A stretch of 36,664 nucleotides of DNA, taken from NCBI GenBank assembly GCA_002427615.1, contig DIFH01000121.1, positions 1 through 36,664 on the forward strand, given 5' to 3'. Made by a program: the position numbers and the translations under genes. This DNA is from Paludibacter sp. UBA5753. Its GTDB lineage: Bacteria > Bacteroidota > Bacteroidia > Bacteroidales > Paludibacteraceae. A model generated the notes under the pieces. The model did not search any database, was not told the DNA's origin, and was given only the letters and a program-made list of their open reading frames with translations. Of the stretch, positions 1 through 8,640 are shown piece after piece. Each line of letters starts with the position of its first letter. Within the stretch, counting starts at the first letter, position 1.

Positions 1-521
1 CCCCAGAATATACCGCATACCATAGCTGCCATGATCAGCATAAAATTAAACGACCAGATATGTACCAGCGTGTATACAAGGGTTGTAACTATAAAGGCAA
101 TCCATTCGCCATATTTAGCGCCTAAAGTTCGTTGAACATATCCACGCCAGAAGATTTCCTCGGCAGGACCTACTAACAACACAAGCAACAAACTCAAAAA
201 CAAGGGATTTTCACCTTCTTTCAACTGATAGATATTACCAACTTGTTCCTTGGCAAAATCGAACAACAACGAAGAAAAAAAGTCGCCCAGATAAAACACA
301 ACATACAATACGGCCGCTGAACCTAAGCCAATAAGCAGGTCTTTTACCGAGAATGAAAATTGTTTTTTAAAATTTTCACCCAGAAAAGCGCTCATTAAAG
401 TAAGCGCAGCTCCGGCAAATCCCATAGTGATCCAAAAATTCACATAATCTTTAGTCCATGGCGAAAACATCACGAACCAGAACACAATGGCAACAAATAC
501 AGGAATAATTACTTTTTTCAT
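1..521 (-). CDS. CPBP family intramembrane metalloprotease (3' end outside window)
   Basis: The reading frame starts MKKVIIPVFVAIVFWF at 521 and runs off the left edge after about 173 residues. It is a polytopic membrane protein. EEIFWR at about residues 121-126 is the EExxxR motif of the CPBP (CAAX protease and bacteriocin-processing, Abi) family, and a later membrane segment holds a histidine (LVHIWSF, about residue 152) matching the second catalytic motif. The family cleaves substrates inside the membrane; the substrate here cannot be told. Its ATG overlaps the menA TGA as ATGA (518-521), so the two are probably translationally coupled in one transcript. The third conserved motif would lie near or beyond the edge. 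Family assignment is fairly sure; function is inference. Confidence 0.85.
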   Translation of the reverse strand, partial: MKKVIIPVFVAIVFWFVMFSPWTKDYVNFWITMGFAGAALTLMSAFLGENFKKQFSFSVKDLLIGLGSAAVLYVVFYLGDFFSSLLFDFAKEQVGNIYQLKEGENPLFLSLLLVLLVGPAEEIFWRGYVQRTLGAKYGEWIAFIVTTLVYTLVHIWSFNFMLIMAAMVCGIFW

Positions 522-1420
522 AACCAGGTAGCAACAATGTTCGATAATGACAATAATATACTGAAAATCAAAACTAATTGAGCTGAATCTGCATCCAAGT
601 CTTTGATTAACTCAGGTTTGTCCGTTTCCGCCAATTGTATTTTTTTAATATTCTTCAATGCTATGGGTAATGTCAGAAACACCGATAGTGTCAATGGATG
701 AATCATTCTGAATGTTACCATTAAAGCCACCGCAATATAAGCTCCCAAGGCTAAAACAATGTATTGTATTTTAGAACCTTTTACTCCTAAAAGCATTGCC
801 TGTGTTTTGATATTGGCTTTACCATCATCGCGAATGTCGCGGGTATTGTTGGCATGTAAAATATTGACCACCAGAAACGCTATCGGGATTTCGAGAATAA
901 ATAAATTCCAGTTCAATTCGTTGGTCATTACAAATACAGTTCCCAATCCAATAAGCGGACCATAAATGATAAAAATCAACAAATCGCCCAGCGCCATAAA
1001 CTTCAACTTATAATAAAAGTAAGTTCCCAATACACCAATAGCACCAATCCAAAGCAGATTAACACCGGTATTCAGACTAAGAAACAAACCGAGTAAAATC
1101 CCAATTACCAAAAAGGTAATACCGAAATTTAATATCGACTTAGGTTTAAACACGCCATCGACCAACATGCGGCTCGAACCGAATGTATCTTTGCGGTCGA
1201 CATTATATTTATAATCGAAATAATCGCCAATCAGATTGCCGCTTGCCTGAAAAATACCGGCTCCAATTAAAGCTAAAACTCCATACCACCAATTTATATC
1301 GACAGTCATCTCGTTTTTCAAAAAGAAAACATACGAAATGGCTACCAAAGCGGGCATAGTTGAAGCGGGAAACGACCATGGCCGGGTAGCAATAATCCAG
1401 TTTTTTGTTGTCGGACTCAT
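518..1420 (-). CDS. menA: 1,4-dihydroxy-2-naphthoate polyprenyltransferase
   Basis: 300 residues with about eight or nine hydrophobic segments, the size and shape of UbiA-superfamily prenyltransferases. The first Asp-rich site is N62-L-I-G-D66-Y-F-D69 and the second is N191-N-T-R-D195-I-R-D198-D199; these bind Mg-diphosphate of the prenyl donor. The N-terminal WIIATRPWSFPAS and the FGSSRMLVDG stretch are typical of MenA rather than UbiA. The enzyme joins a polyprenyl chain to 1,4-dihydroxy-2-naphthoate in menaquinone synthesis at the inner membrane. It lies downstream of mutA on the same strand (141-base gap) and overlaps the CPBP gene by four bases. No other men genes are in view, so the gene symbol rests on sequence character alone. 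Confidence 0.88.
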   Translation of the reverse strand: MSPTTKNWIIATRPWSFPASTMPALVAISYVFFLKNEMTVDINWWYGVLALIGAGIFQASGNLIGDYFDYKYNVDRKDTFGSSRMLVDGVFKPKSILNFGITFLVIGILLGLFLSLNTGVNLLWIGAIGVLGTYFYYKLKFMALGDLLIFIIYGPLIGLGTVFVMTNELNWNLFILEIPIAFLVVNILHANNTRDIRDDGKANIKTQAMLLGVKGSKIQYIVLALGAYIAVALMVTFRMIHPLTLSVFLTLPIALKNIKKIQLAETDKPELIKDLDADSAQLVLIFSILLSLSNIVATWL

Positions 1421-1469
1421 AATTTTTAGATTTTTAGATAAATAACAAATAGAAATTAGATTTTAAACA

Positions 1470-1527
1470 AAGAATAAACACGAATGGTTTGTTTTCTAAG
1501 TTTATTCTTACATACTTTTGTGTTTAT
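1470..1527 (-). terminator. Inverted repeats between mutA and menA
   Basis: AAGAATAAAC at 1470-1479 pairs perfectly with GTTTATTCTT at 1500-1509, and the overlapping ATAAACAC can alternatively pair with GTGTTTAT near 1520. Read on the minus strand the hairpin follows mutA and is succeeded by a short T-rich run. It could be a weak terminator or attenuator before menA. No cobalamin riboswitch was recognised here or upstream of mutA. Confidence 0.35.
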
Positions 1528-1561
1528 CAGCCACGTATCTCTAATATATACACATCTTTAT

Positions 1562-3457
1562 CTATTGCAACAACAAAGCATTGAAAGTTTTTAATGTTTC
1601 CAATACATTGGTTTTTACATTTACAAAATGTTCAATGCCGATTGCTTTCAGGTCATCGGTACATGCAGGTGCGCCGGCTATCACCAATAAAGCTTTTCCT
1701 TTAGCAAGTTCATAAGTAGCAGGAGCAAGTTCGGCATATTCGTCGTCGCTCGAGCAAAGCACGATGATATCGGCATTTGCTTCCAAAGCAGCTTTCACGC
1801 CTTCTTCAACCGTTGCAAAACCGAGATTATCCACCACTTCGTAACCGGCACAGGCAAAAAAGTTGCAAGAGAATTGTGCACGCGCTAAACGCATGGACAG
1901 GCTACCGATAGTAAGCATAAACGCTTTCGGACGTTTGGCGGCATTTTCGGTGGCAAAACGCAATGCTTCAAATTCTTCCGAAGCACGGACAGGAACCAGG
2001 GTTTCAATTTCGTTGTGATTGCAACCACAATCGGTTATATCTTTTTTCAATTCAACCTTTCCGTTAGCAATTTCATTGAAATTGGGGAATTGGTTGGTTC
2101 CAAGCAATACCTCACGACGACTCGAAACAGATTTCAACCGACTGGCAGCCGTTGTTTTAACAGCTTTCTGAACTGTACCGGCTTTGATAGCAGCATAAAA
2201 TCCTCCGTTATTTTCAACTTCGAGGAATATTTTCCAAGCCTGGGCAGCTATTTCGTTGGTCAGTGTTTCGATATAATATGAACCTGCAGCTGGATCGGAG
2301 ACTTTATCGAAATGCGATTCTTCTTTCAACAATAATTGTTGATTGCGGGCAATGCGTTCCGAAAAATCATCGGCCGTTTTGAAAGCAGTATCATATCCGG
2401 TTACCGTGAGAGAATCCACACCTCCCAGCGCAGCACTCATGGCTTCGGTTTGAGTGCGAAGCATGTTTACATTAGCATCAAAAACGGTTTTGTTGAATTG
2501 GGTGGTTTCAGCATGAATGCGCATTTTGGCAGCGCATTTGCAAATGCCATCAACGGTGTGTGAGCAGGTTGTTTTGCGACAAACGGGTTGATAAGCATCA
2601 ACGATGAATGCCCATAACAATTTGGCTGCACGAAATTTGGCAATTTCCATAAAATAATTGCTGCCAACGCCCAAATTGAATTTGATTTTTTTAGCGGCCA
2701 ATTGTGTATCAACACCAGCTTCGACCAACATTGAAAGGTAATCGTTACCCCAGGCCAAAGCGTAACCCAGCTCCTGGGCATTGAATGCACCGGCGTTACT
2801 CAATGTTGTAGCATTTACGGCAATGACCCTGAACTTTGGCAACTCAGAAGCGGCTTCCACCGTTGCTTTAGCCATTTGAACAAGTTCTTCTTTACTTAAG
2901 TTCTTAGCCCGAAGCAACATGGCATTCATTCCATCCCAATTGATAGAACCCTGCAGTTTGGCGAGATTATAATTCTTCGATTTAAAATAACCGGTAAGAA
3001 TCGAAGCCAGCTCAGCCGAACGCTTAGAGCAAATACTGAAATTCAGCTCAACACATTCAGCATCTATATTTTCAAGCAAAGCTGAAATATAAGCTGCGCT
3101 TAAATCGTTTTTATTCAGTTTAAATCCTAGTGAATCAACTCCTTTATTCAAAATATCCAATGCCTTTGCATTGGCTTGTTTTGCATCTACGACTACAATA
3201 TCCTGGCGAACAAACCAGCTATTATCGAGCTTGGTACCACGTACATAAGGAAATTTTCCGGGTACAACTTCGGTGGTTTTGAGCTTATCGATGTCCTCGG
3301 CACGATAAAAAGGCATCACATTGAAACCTTCATTGGTTTTCCAGACAAGTTTTTTATCGAAATCGGCTCCTTTTAGGTCGGCTGTCACTTTATCCATCCA
3401 TTGTTGTGTGCTAACTGACGGAAATTCAGCCAATAAATTTAATTTTTTTTCTGCCAT
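1562..3457 (-). CDS. mutA: Methylmalonyl-CoA mutase small subunit
   Basis: 631 residues, the length of the non-catalytic subunit of the heterodimeric adenosylcobalamin mutase that interconverts methylmalonyl-CoA and succinyl-CoA (propionate/succinate pathway). The barrel domain contains AAKMRIHAETTQFNKT (about 309-324) and LRTQTEAMSAALGGVDS (333-349), close to the substrate-barrel signature of the family. The C-terminal flavodoxin-like domain (about 505-631) lacks the DxHxxG cobalamin motif, as expected for the small subunit. A cysteine cluster (C293, C298, C306, C308) precedes the barrel signature; I believe this occurs in Bacteroidetes homologues. The large subunit gene is not next to it: menA lies downstream and a cyclophilin upstream. 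A TAATTTTG box at 3493-3500 on the minus strand fits a promoter. Confidence 0.92.
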   Translation of the reverse strand: MAEKKLNLLAEFPSVSTQQWMDKVTADLKGADFDKKLVWKTNEGFNVMPFYRAEDIDKLKTTEVVPGKFPYVRGTKLDNSWFVRQDIVVVDAKQANAKALDILNKGVDSLGFKLNKNDLSAAYISALLENIDAECVELNFSICSKRSAELASILTGYFKSKNYNLAKLQGSINWDGMNAMLLRAKNLSKEELVQMAKATVEAASELPKFRVIAVNATTLSNAGAFNAQELGYALAWGNDYLSMLVEAGVDTQLAAKKIKFNLGVGSNYFMEIAKFRAAKLLWAFIVDAYQPVCRKTTCSHTVDGICKCAAKMRIHAETTQFNKTVFDANVNMLRTQTEAMSAALGGVDSLTVTGYDTAFKTADDFSERIARNQQLLLKEESHFDKVSDPAAGSYYIETLTNEIAAQAWKIFLEVENNGGFYAAIKAGTVQKAVKTTAASRLKSVSSRREVLLGTNQFPNFNEIANGKVELKKDITDCGCNHNEIETLVPVRASEEFEALRFATENAAKRPKAFMLTIGSLSMRLARAQFSCNFFACAGYEVVDNLGFATVEEGVKAALEANADIIVLCSSDDEYAELAPATYELAKGKALLVIAGAPACTDDLKAIGIEHFVNVKTNVLETLKTFNALLLQ

Positions 3458-3492
3458 AATATTTTTTAATTTTCGAAATTTCTAAGCGAGTG

Positions 3493-3500
3493 CAAAATTA
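3493..3500 (-). promoter_or_regulatory. Promoter -7 box of mutA
   Basis: TAATTTTG on the minus strand matches the Bacteroidetes -7 consensus TAnnTTTG and lies 36 bases before the mutA ATG. A clear TTTG -33 element is not visible. Confidence 0.5.
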
Positions 3501-3580
3501 GTATTTAAAGTTTATTTAATGGAATTTTTTCGACTAAAAACATGAATAATTATAGAAATTTTTCTTTAATCGAAAAAAAT

Positions 3581-3612
3581 AAAAAAGGAACAAATTGGTT
3601 TTGTTCCTTTTT
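3581..3612 (-). terminator. Terminator of the cyclophilin gene
   Basis: A 13-bp perfect stem (arms about 3582-3594 and 3600-3612, core GGAAC/GTTCC) with A-rich and T-rich outer ends. It begins six bases after the cyclophilin TAG and would act in either direction. Confidence 0.8.
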
Positions 3613-3617
3613 GAAGC

Positions 3618-4436
3618 CTATCGGATCCGTTTTGCACTGAGGATTCTTACATCTTCAACCGGTCGGTCGAGCTTGCCTGTTTTAACTTTAGAGATATTAC
3701 TTACAATTTCGATTCCTTCAATTACTTCTCCGAAAACGGTATATTCACCATCGAGATGTGGCGTTCCACCTATGGTTTTATAATCGTTTCGCTGCTGTTC
3801 GGTGAACTTGTAACTTGGGTTTTGTTTTATCTGTTCATGGACTACATTTAAAATGGAATCACGCAATTCGTCCAATTTTGCCTGATTGCGTTCCAACCGG
3901 TATTTTTTCACTTCGTCCTGCTTGTTGTTCAGCATTTCCTGAAAAAGTTTTGCTTCCAGTTTGCGTTCGTTACTTTTTTCAATCCCATTTAACTCTTGAT
4001 CGGTAAAAAGCCTTCCTTGTACAAAATAAAACTGAGCGCCGGACGAAGCACGTTCAGGATTGACCTGATCGCCCTGACGAGCGGCAGCCAACGCTCCTTT
4101 TTTATGATAATATTTCGGATAAACAATTTCTGCAGGGATGGTATATTTTACGTCGCCCGAACCCAACGAAGCGCTGCGCTTGGCATTGCGTGAATCAGGG
4201 TCGCCCGCCTGAATCATAAAGTCGGCAATGACGCGATGAAATAATACGCCATCGTAATAACCCGCTTCCACAAGTTTAACACAATTATCACGGTGTTTGG
4301 GAGTTTCAGGGTAAAGTTTTACAACAATGTTTCCCGCTGTTGTTTTAAATTTAATAACCGGTTCCATATCGTTTCGTTTAGCGCATGATGATGCAATTAG
4401 AATGCTCAGCATTAAAACTGTGATTGATTTTTTCAT
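3618..4436 (-). CDS. Cyclophilin-type peptidylprolyl isomerase, lipoprotein
   Basis: 272 residues. The start MKKSITVLMLSILIASSC is a lipoprotein signal with Cys18, so the protein is probably anchored in an envelope membrane. The cyclophilin fold is visible: GVLFHRVIADFMIQAGD (63-79, catalytic R68), SGAQFYFVQG (132-141) and LDGEYTVFGEV (228-238), with His in place of the Trp of eukaryotic cyclophilin. Between the last two blocks is a highly charged, probably helical insert (about 142-226) where a typical small cyclophilin has only a short loop. The enzyme would catalyse cis-trans proline isomerisation in envelope protein folding. The gene stands alone, with its own terminator at the 3' end and a repeat element upstream. 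Confidence 0.9.
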   Translation of the reverse strand: MKKSITVLMLSILIASSCAKRNDMEPVIKFKTTAGNIVVKLYPETPKHRDNCVKLVEAGYYDGVLFHRVIADFMIQAGDPDSRNAKRSASLGSGDVKYTIPAEIVYPKYYHKKGALAAARQGDQVNPERASSGAQFYFVQGRLFTDQELNGIEKSNERKLEAKLFQEMLNNKQDEVKKYRLERNQAKLDELRDSILNVVHEQIKQNPSYKFTEQQRNDYKTIGGTPHLDGEYTVFGEVIEGIEIVSNISKVKTGKLDRPVEDVRILSAKRIR

Positions 4437-4470
4437 CTGTATACAATTTACTCCTATCTACATAAAGTCA

Positions 4471-4607
4471 GAAAGAAAACTCGGTGTTTGATAAGAAAAC
4501 GTCAAGGTCAAGGCGCACGAAGCAGCGAAAACACGGAGTTTACTCTGGTAAATGAGTAGTTTTTGCTGCGAGTGCAACGCAGAGATTGGTGTTTTCTTGC
4601 AAACACT
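4471..4607 (+). repeat. Dispersed repeat, copy A
   Basis: About 137 bases closely related to the reverse complement of 30451-30590. Shared blocks include AGAAAACGTCAAGG, GAGTAGTTTTT and GTTTTCTTGCA. The ends form an imperfect terminal inverted repeat: GTGTTTGATAAGAAAAC at 4484-4500 and GTTTTCTTGCAAACACT at 4591-4607. A central hairpin TTTAC/GTAAA lies near 4540. There is no coding capacity, so it resembles a miniature non-autonomous element or a REP-like unit. Confidence 0.75.
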
Positions 4608-4821
4608 AAATAAAGGAAAAAACAAGAGATGTTTCTATAATCTTCCATAAACATACTCTTGTGTATCTGAATTTTACAGACAGGTGAGTTTCATTTCATT
4701 ATTGTTTCAGCAATTTATTTTAGAACCGCAAAATTAAGCAATAAATCAGAATATTAAATGCTTGTCGTTGAATAAAAACAGTCAAGCGCTAAAAAAATAC
4801 AAGTTAAATAAAAATTATTTA

Positions 4822-4829
4822 TACTTTTG
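4822..4829 (+). promoter_or_regulatory. Promoter -7 box of the symporter gene
   Basis: TACTTTTG matches TAnnTTTG and lies 27 bases before the ATG at 4857. It overlaps the alternative TTG start at 4827, which argues that 4857 is the true start. Confidence 0.6.
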
Positions 4830-4856
4830 CCCAACAATTGTTTAAAAAGTCCACTT

Positions 4857-5804
4857 ATGTACGAATCCCTGCAACAATTAGATCCGATCAAGATCAACTT
4901 TTCGGCATCAGGCATGCACGTTATCAATATTATATTGAGTTTCATTATGTTTGGTGTAGCATTAGGAATAAAACCGGCAGAATTCAAAGAGTTAATCAAA
5001 CATCCCAAATCGGCTATTATCGGGTTGACATCCCAGGTAATTGCCCTTCCTCTGATAACTTTTTTACTTGTTATTGCTTTAAGCAATTGGATAACGCCCA
5101 CCGTAGCTATGGGAATGATTTTAGTGGCGGCTTGTCCCGGTGGTAATATTTCTAATTTCATGTCATCATTGTCGAAAGCGAATACGGAATTATCTGTCGG
5201 GCTGACTGCTACCACTACCCTGTTGGCAACCTTTACCACTCCTTTTAATTTTGCGTTTTATGGAGGTTTATATGTTAAGTACATTAGTAAACACGCGAGA
5301 CATATACTTCAACCTCTCGAAATCGACAACGGCCAAATGTTTCAGACAGTATTCATTCTGCTCGGAATTCCATTGATAGCAGGTATTTTTTTCTCACATT
5401 ATTTTCCACGCATTACCGAAAAACTTAAAAAACCGATCCAGGTACTTTCCATCGTATTTTTCATTGCCATGGTTGTTTTATCTTTTGCCAACAACCTGGA
5501 TTTGTTTTTGAAATATATTTTGTTTATATTTTTCATCGTATTGATTCACAATTTATTGGCACTGTCGACAGGATTCAGTTTAGCAACCATATTTAAACTC
5601 CCGAACGCAGACAGAAGAACATTGACCATCGAAACCGGCATCCAAAACTCGGGCTTGGGTTTGGTACTTCTGTTTAATCCTAAAATTTTTCCGCCCGAAC
5701 TTGCTCTCGGGGGTATGCTTTTCATAACTGCCTGGTGGGGAATCTGGCACATTGTTTCAGGATTAAGTATTTCGCTGTACTGGAATAACAGGAATCCCCA
5801 ATAA
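4857..5804 (+). CDS. Bile acid:sodium symporter (BASS/SBF) family transporter
   Basis: 315 residues from the ATG at 4857, with about nine hydrophobic segments. AACPGGNISNFMSSLSKAN followed by ELSVGLTATTTLLATFTTP is the signature of the SBF family, and IETGIQNSGLGLVLL near the C-terminus matches its second conserved block (E-x-G-x-Q-N). The family takes up organic anions such as bile acids, keto acids or pantoate with Na+; the substrate cannot be read from sequence. A TTG-started frame at 4827 is possible, but it overlaps the promoter box. The gene is monocistronic or co-transcribed with the acyltransferase 182 bases downstream. Confidence 0.88.
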   Translation: MYESLQQLDPIKINFSASGMHVINIILSFIMFGVALGIKPAEFKELIKHPKSAIIGLTSQVIALPLITFLLVIALSNWITPTVAMGMILVAACPGGNISNFMSSLSKANTELSVGLTATTTLLATFTTPFNFAFYGGLYVKYISKHARHILQPLEIDNGQMFQTVFILLGIPLIAGIFFSHYFPRITEKLKKPIQVLSIVFFIAMVVLSFANNLDLFLKYILFIFFIVLIHNLLALSTGFSLATIFKLPNADRRTLTIETGIQNSGLGLVLLFNPKIFPPELALGGMLFITAWWGIWHIVSGLSISLYWNNRNPQ

Positions 5805-5986
5805 TTAACCGATGAAATAGAATGATGTGATAATGGACTGATACGATGATAAATTAATGTAAAAATTTTACTTAGTATTTGCAAAAAAACGCCGAGTTCT
5901 ATTTATAAAACAGCTTATGAATCAGTTATTTATCATATTATCAATATTATCACTTCAACTAATCATAAAATTATCATATCAGGCTA

Positions 5987-7351
5987 ATGTCTAAAATATA
6001 CGATTTACCGCTTTCGTACCGGCTTACAAAAAACTACATAGTACCGACTTTTAAGCATTTTTACGATGAATATATTGTACTCGGCAAGGAAAACATACCT
6101 GCTGAAGGTCCGGTGATTTTTGCGCCAAATCATTTGAATGCGTTGATGGATGCTTTGGCTGTCGTTTCAATAACACCCGATCATTATTCGACAGTGTTCC
6201 TGGCCCGTGCGGATATGTTCGGGAAAAAGATTGTGGCTGACTTTTTGCGGTTTGCTAAACTGATTCCTGCTTTCAGAGTCAGAGATGGCATCGAAAATCT
6301 CGGAAAAAATGCGGAGACTTTTGATAAATGCGTCGAAGTGCTTGAAAGCAATAATGCCTTAGGAATAATGCCTGAAGGCAATCAGGAACTTGAACGGAAA
6401 ATACGTCCTTTGGTAAAAGGCATTTTCCGAATTGCTTTTTCGGCTCAACAAAAAATCGGGACAGCTAAAAATGTGAAAATAATTCCTATTGGAATTGATA
6501 TGGGTGATTTATTCAAATTCGGCAAACATATTATTATCAATATAGGCAAACCCATCGATGTGTCCGAATACATGCCTGAATATGCCGAGAATCCTGTGGC
6601 AGCTACCAACAAAATTCGCAATACCCTGAAAAACAGTCTGGAAAATTTGGTTATAAATCTGAATACGAAGCAATATTATCGCTGTTTTGAAACTGCTACA
6701 CAACTTACAAACATATCGATGCTCGAAAAAATGAAGTTCGAAAACAATACCTTGAACCGCTTTTACGCCCGTCAGGAAATCGGGAAACGGTTGGTTGCCA
6801 TTGAACGTGAAACTCCGGCAAAAGCAGCCGAATTAAACACCTTGTGTTCGGATTTTGAAAATCTGCGAGCCGAATTAAATTTACATATTAAAAATTTCGA
6901 CACAAAACCGCGTAAAACAATCTTAAATATCTTGAGTGGCTTGGGATTAATACTATTATCCCCTGTATTTCTGATAGGATTTCTGCTTAATTTCTTTCCC
7001 TTTTTTACACCCGTATTTATTCGAAAAATGATGAAAGTCAAGTTCGAAGGATTTTTCACCTCTTTACATTATGGCATAGGAATATTTAGCTTTCCCATTT
7101 TTTATCTCTTGCAGGCTATTTTGTTTTTTAGCTTTACCGGTTTTAGCTGGTGGCTGATATGGCTTTTTATTCCAGTAGAATATTTTTCCGGGAAGTGGGC
7201 TTTCAGATTATACAAGCGATTCAGAAAATTTGTTGGACGAATAAATCACTCGCTGGTTATGAGAAACAAACCTGAATTATACAATAAAGCGCTGGTAATC
7301 AGAAATTCAATAATCAATATAGTATTAAACTCAAAAAAGGCTACCCGTTAA
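5987..7351 (+). CDS. PlsC-like glycerolipid acyltransferase
   Basis: 454 residues. The N-terminal acyltransferase domain has the catalytic histidine in APNHLNALMDALAV (H49, D55), and IMPEGNQELE (about 127-136, PEG) contacts the phosphate of the acceptor. The histidine and aspartate are separated by five residues instead of the usual four, a spacing I associate with glycerol-3-phosphate acyltransferases of the yeast Gat type. After a helical region (about 230-300) come hydrophobic segments at about 308-335 and 355-405, followed by a basic tail, so the protein is membrane-bound. Likely role: acylation of glycerol-3-phosphate or lysophosphatidate in phospholipid synthesis. Its TAA overlaps the stop of the convergent gene (7348-7351). 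Confidence 0.85.
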   Translation: MSKIYDLPLSYRLTKNYIVPTFKHFYDEYIVLGKENIPAEGPVIFAPNHLNALMDALAVVSITPDHYSTVFLARADMFGKKIVADFLRFAKLIPAFRVRDGIENLGKNAETFDKCVEVLESNNALGIMPEGNQELERKIRPLVKGIFRIAFSAQQKIGTAKNVKIIPIGIDMGDLFKFGKHIIINIGKPIDVSEYMPEYAENPVAATNKIRNTLKNSLENLVINLNTKQYYRCFETATQLTNISMLEKMKFENNTLNRFYARQEIGKRLVAIERETPAKAAELNTLCSDFENLRAELNLHIKNFDTKPRKTILNILSGLGLILLSPVFLIGFLLNFFPFFTPVFIRKMMKVKFEGFFTSLHYGIGIFSFPIFYLLQAILFFSFTGFSWWLIWLFIPVEYFSGKWAFRLYKRFRKFVGRINHSLVMRNKPELYNKALVIRNSIINIVLNSKKATR

Positions 7352-8607
7352 TTTTGATTTCCCCTCAATAAATTTATATTTCCTTTTACCGATCGTTTTT
7401 TGCCTTCGGAATCAACATATTCAATAAAGTAGAAATAAGCTCCGGGAGTGGCGGCTTTGCCGTTTATCGTTCCGTCCCAGCCTTTTTGAGGATCAGTCCA
7501 GAAATAAACTTTTCGTCCCCAACGATTGAAAACCCAGCACTTAAATGATAATATCGACTTGTATGCAACCCTGAATTCGTCATTAATGCCATCGCCATTG
7601 GGTGTAAAAACATACGGAACCTGAATCTCGGAAGTGGAAACTTTTATGGTTACCGAGTCGGACGAATTGCAATATGAATTGCCGACAGTCAGTTTTACGG
7701 TATAAATTCCCGATTCGGTGAATGTGTATCGCTGTGCCTGATCGGATCGACTGAACAACAAAACATTTTCTTTAAAAATCTGCCATTGGTAAAAATCCGT
7801 CCCCGGCACATTGGCATTGCTTTCGAACATGATATCGAGAGGTGCTGAACCTTCCTTGACCGAAGAATTTTCAGGCCGGTCGCCTTCCTGAAGTTCTGTA
7901 CGGGTTGCAGCTGTCGTTGTGATATGACCCTCCACGGCAACTGCCGAATATACGGGAGATTCAATAAACGGAAGTGGAGAAATCTGCAAATCCTGCGCAA
8001 ACTGGTCGCCTTCAATTTTAAATTTCGTATCGCACAAAGGAGGCGTGGCGATATATATTTCCGATTTCGGGAGATTAATATTCTTGATGGCAATAACTTT
8101 GTCGCTCCATGAACCGTTCCATTCTTTTGTGTTGTAAGTCAGGGTATATTTGCGATCGATATTGTGTGTTATCCCGTCCAGAGATTTGTACTGAATAAGC
8201 GGAACATTTGCCTGTAAATCGAGTTTAAGTTCATCACATTGGGTTGCCGGGCTGTTTTCGGGCAAAAACGAATTAAAAACCGGCAAGCACTTTGTGTAGT
8301 CAATCACCCAAATGGTGGTTTTCACACCGTCGACATCCAACACATAACCGGTCCCATCTTCAACGTTGAAGTTTTCATTCTGATTGGAAATTGATGTGGA
8401 AAGGTCTGAAAATTTATACCAGTTAATTGTAGTGTAGTTTCCATTGTATTTAATTGATGTTGCCGAATTTATTCCATTGAAAACAAACAAATAATCAATA
8501 TCCCTGTAAGTATTGAAATAGGATTTATATGTTCCCGTGGCGGTTAACTGACTATAAAGAGTTACCGTTGAAAACATCAAACATAGCAATAAAAGAAGTT
8601 TTTTCAT
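7348..8607 (-). CDS. PKD-domain secreted protein with gliding-motility-type (T9SS type B) C-terminal domain
   Basis: 419 residues from MKKLLLLLCLMFSTVTLYSQ, a clear signal peptide. This start is preferred over an in-frame upstream codon at 8682 because a promoter box lies at 8641-8648. The middle (about 256-325) is PKD-like (FYQWQIF, FTESGIYTVKLTVGN). The last about 90 residues, with VPYVFTPNGDGINDEFRV, FNRWGRKVY and GWDGTINGKAATPGAYFY, are the conserved C-terminal domain used by T9SS to move and attach proteins at the cell surface. No enzymatic domain is recognised in the first 240 residues. It is divergent from the LysM gene and convergent with the acyltransferase gene. Confidence 0.85.
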   Translation of the reverse strand: MKKLLLLLCLMFSTVTLYSQLTATGTYKSYFNTYRDIDYLFVFNGINSATSIKYNGNYTTINWYKFSDLSTSISNQNENFNVEDGTGYVLDVDGVKTTIWVIDYTKCLPVFNSFLPENSPATQCDELKLDLQANVPLIQYKSLDGITHNIDRKYTLTYNTKEWNGSWSDKVIAIKNINLPKSEIYIATPPLCDTKFKIEGDQFAQDLQISPLPFIESPVYSAVAVEGHITTTAATRTELQEGDRPENSSVKEGSAPLDIMFESNANVPGTDFYQWQIFKENVLLFSRSDQAQRYTFTESGIYTVKLTVGNSYCNSSDSVTIKVSTSEIQVPYVFTPNGDGINDEFRVAYKSILSFKCWVFNRWGRKVYFWTDPQKGWDGTINGKAATPGAYFYFIEYVDSEGKKRSVKGNINLLRGNQN

Positions 8608-8640
8608 AAATCTGAAATCGATAATCCGGTTTATTTCCTG

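Larger units (their letters stand above)
4437..4856. other. Gene-free divergent intergenic region
   Basis: About 420 bases between the divergent cyclophilin and symporter genes. It holds one copy of a dispersed repeat (4471-4607) and the symporter promoter box at 4822-4829. The remainder is AT-rich and I see no gene in it. Confidence 0.7.

Noticed and set aside
4827..4856. TTG start extending the SBF-family symporter by ten residues
   Set aside because: The codon lies in a TACTTTTG promoter box and the family begins near MYESLQQLD; the ATG at 4857 is preferred.
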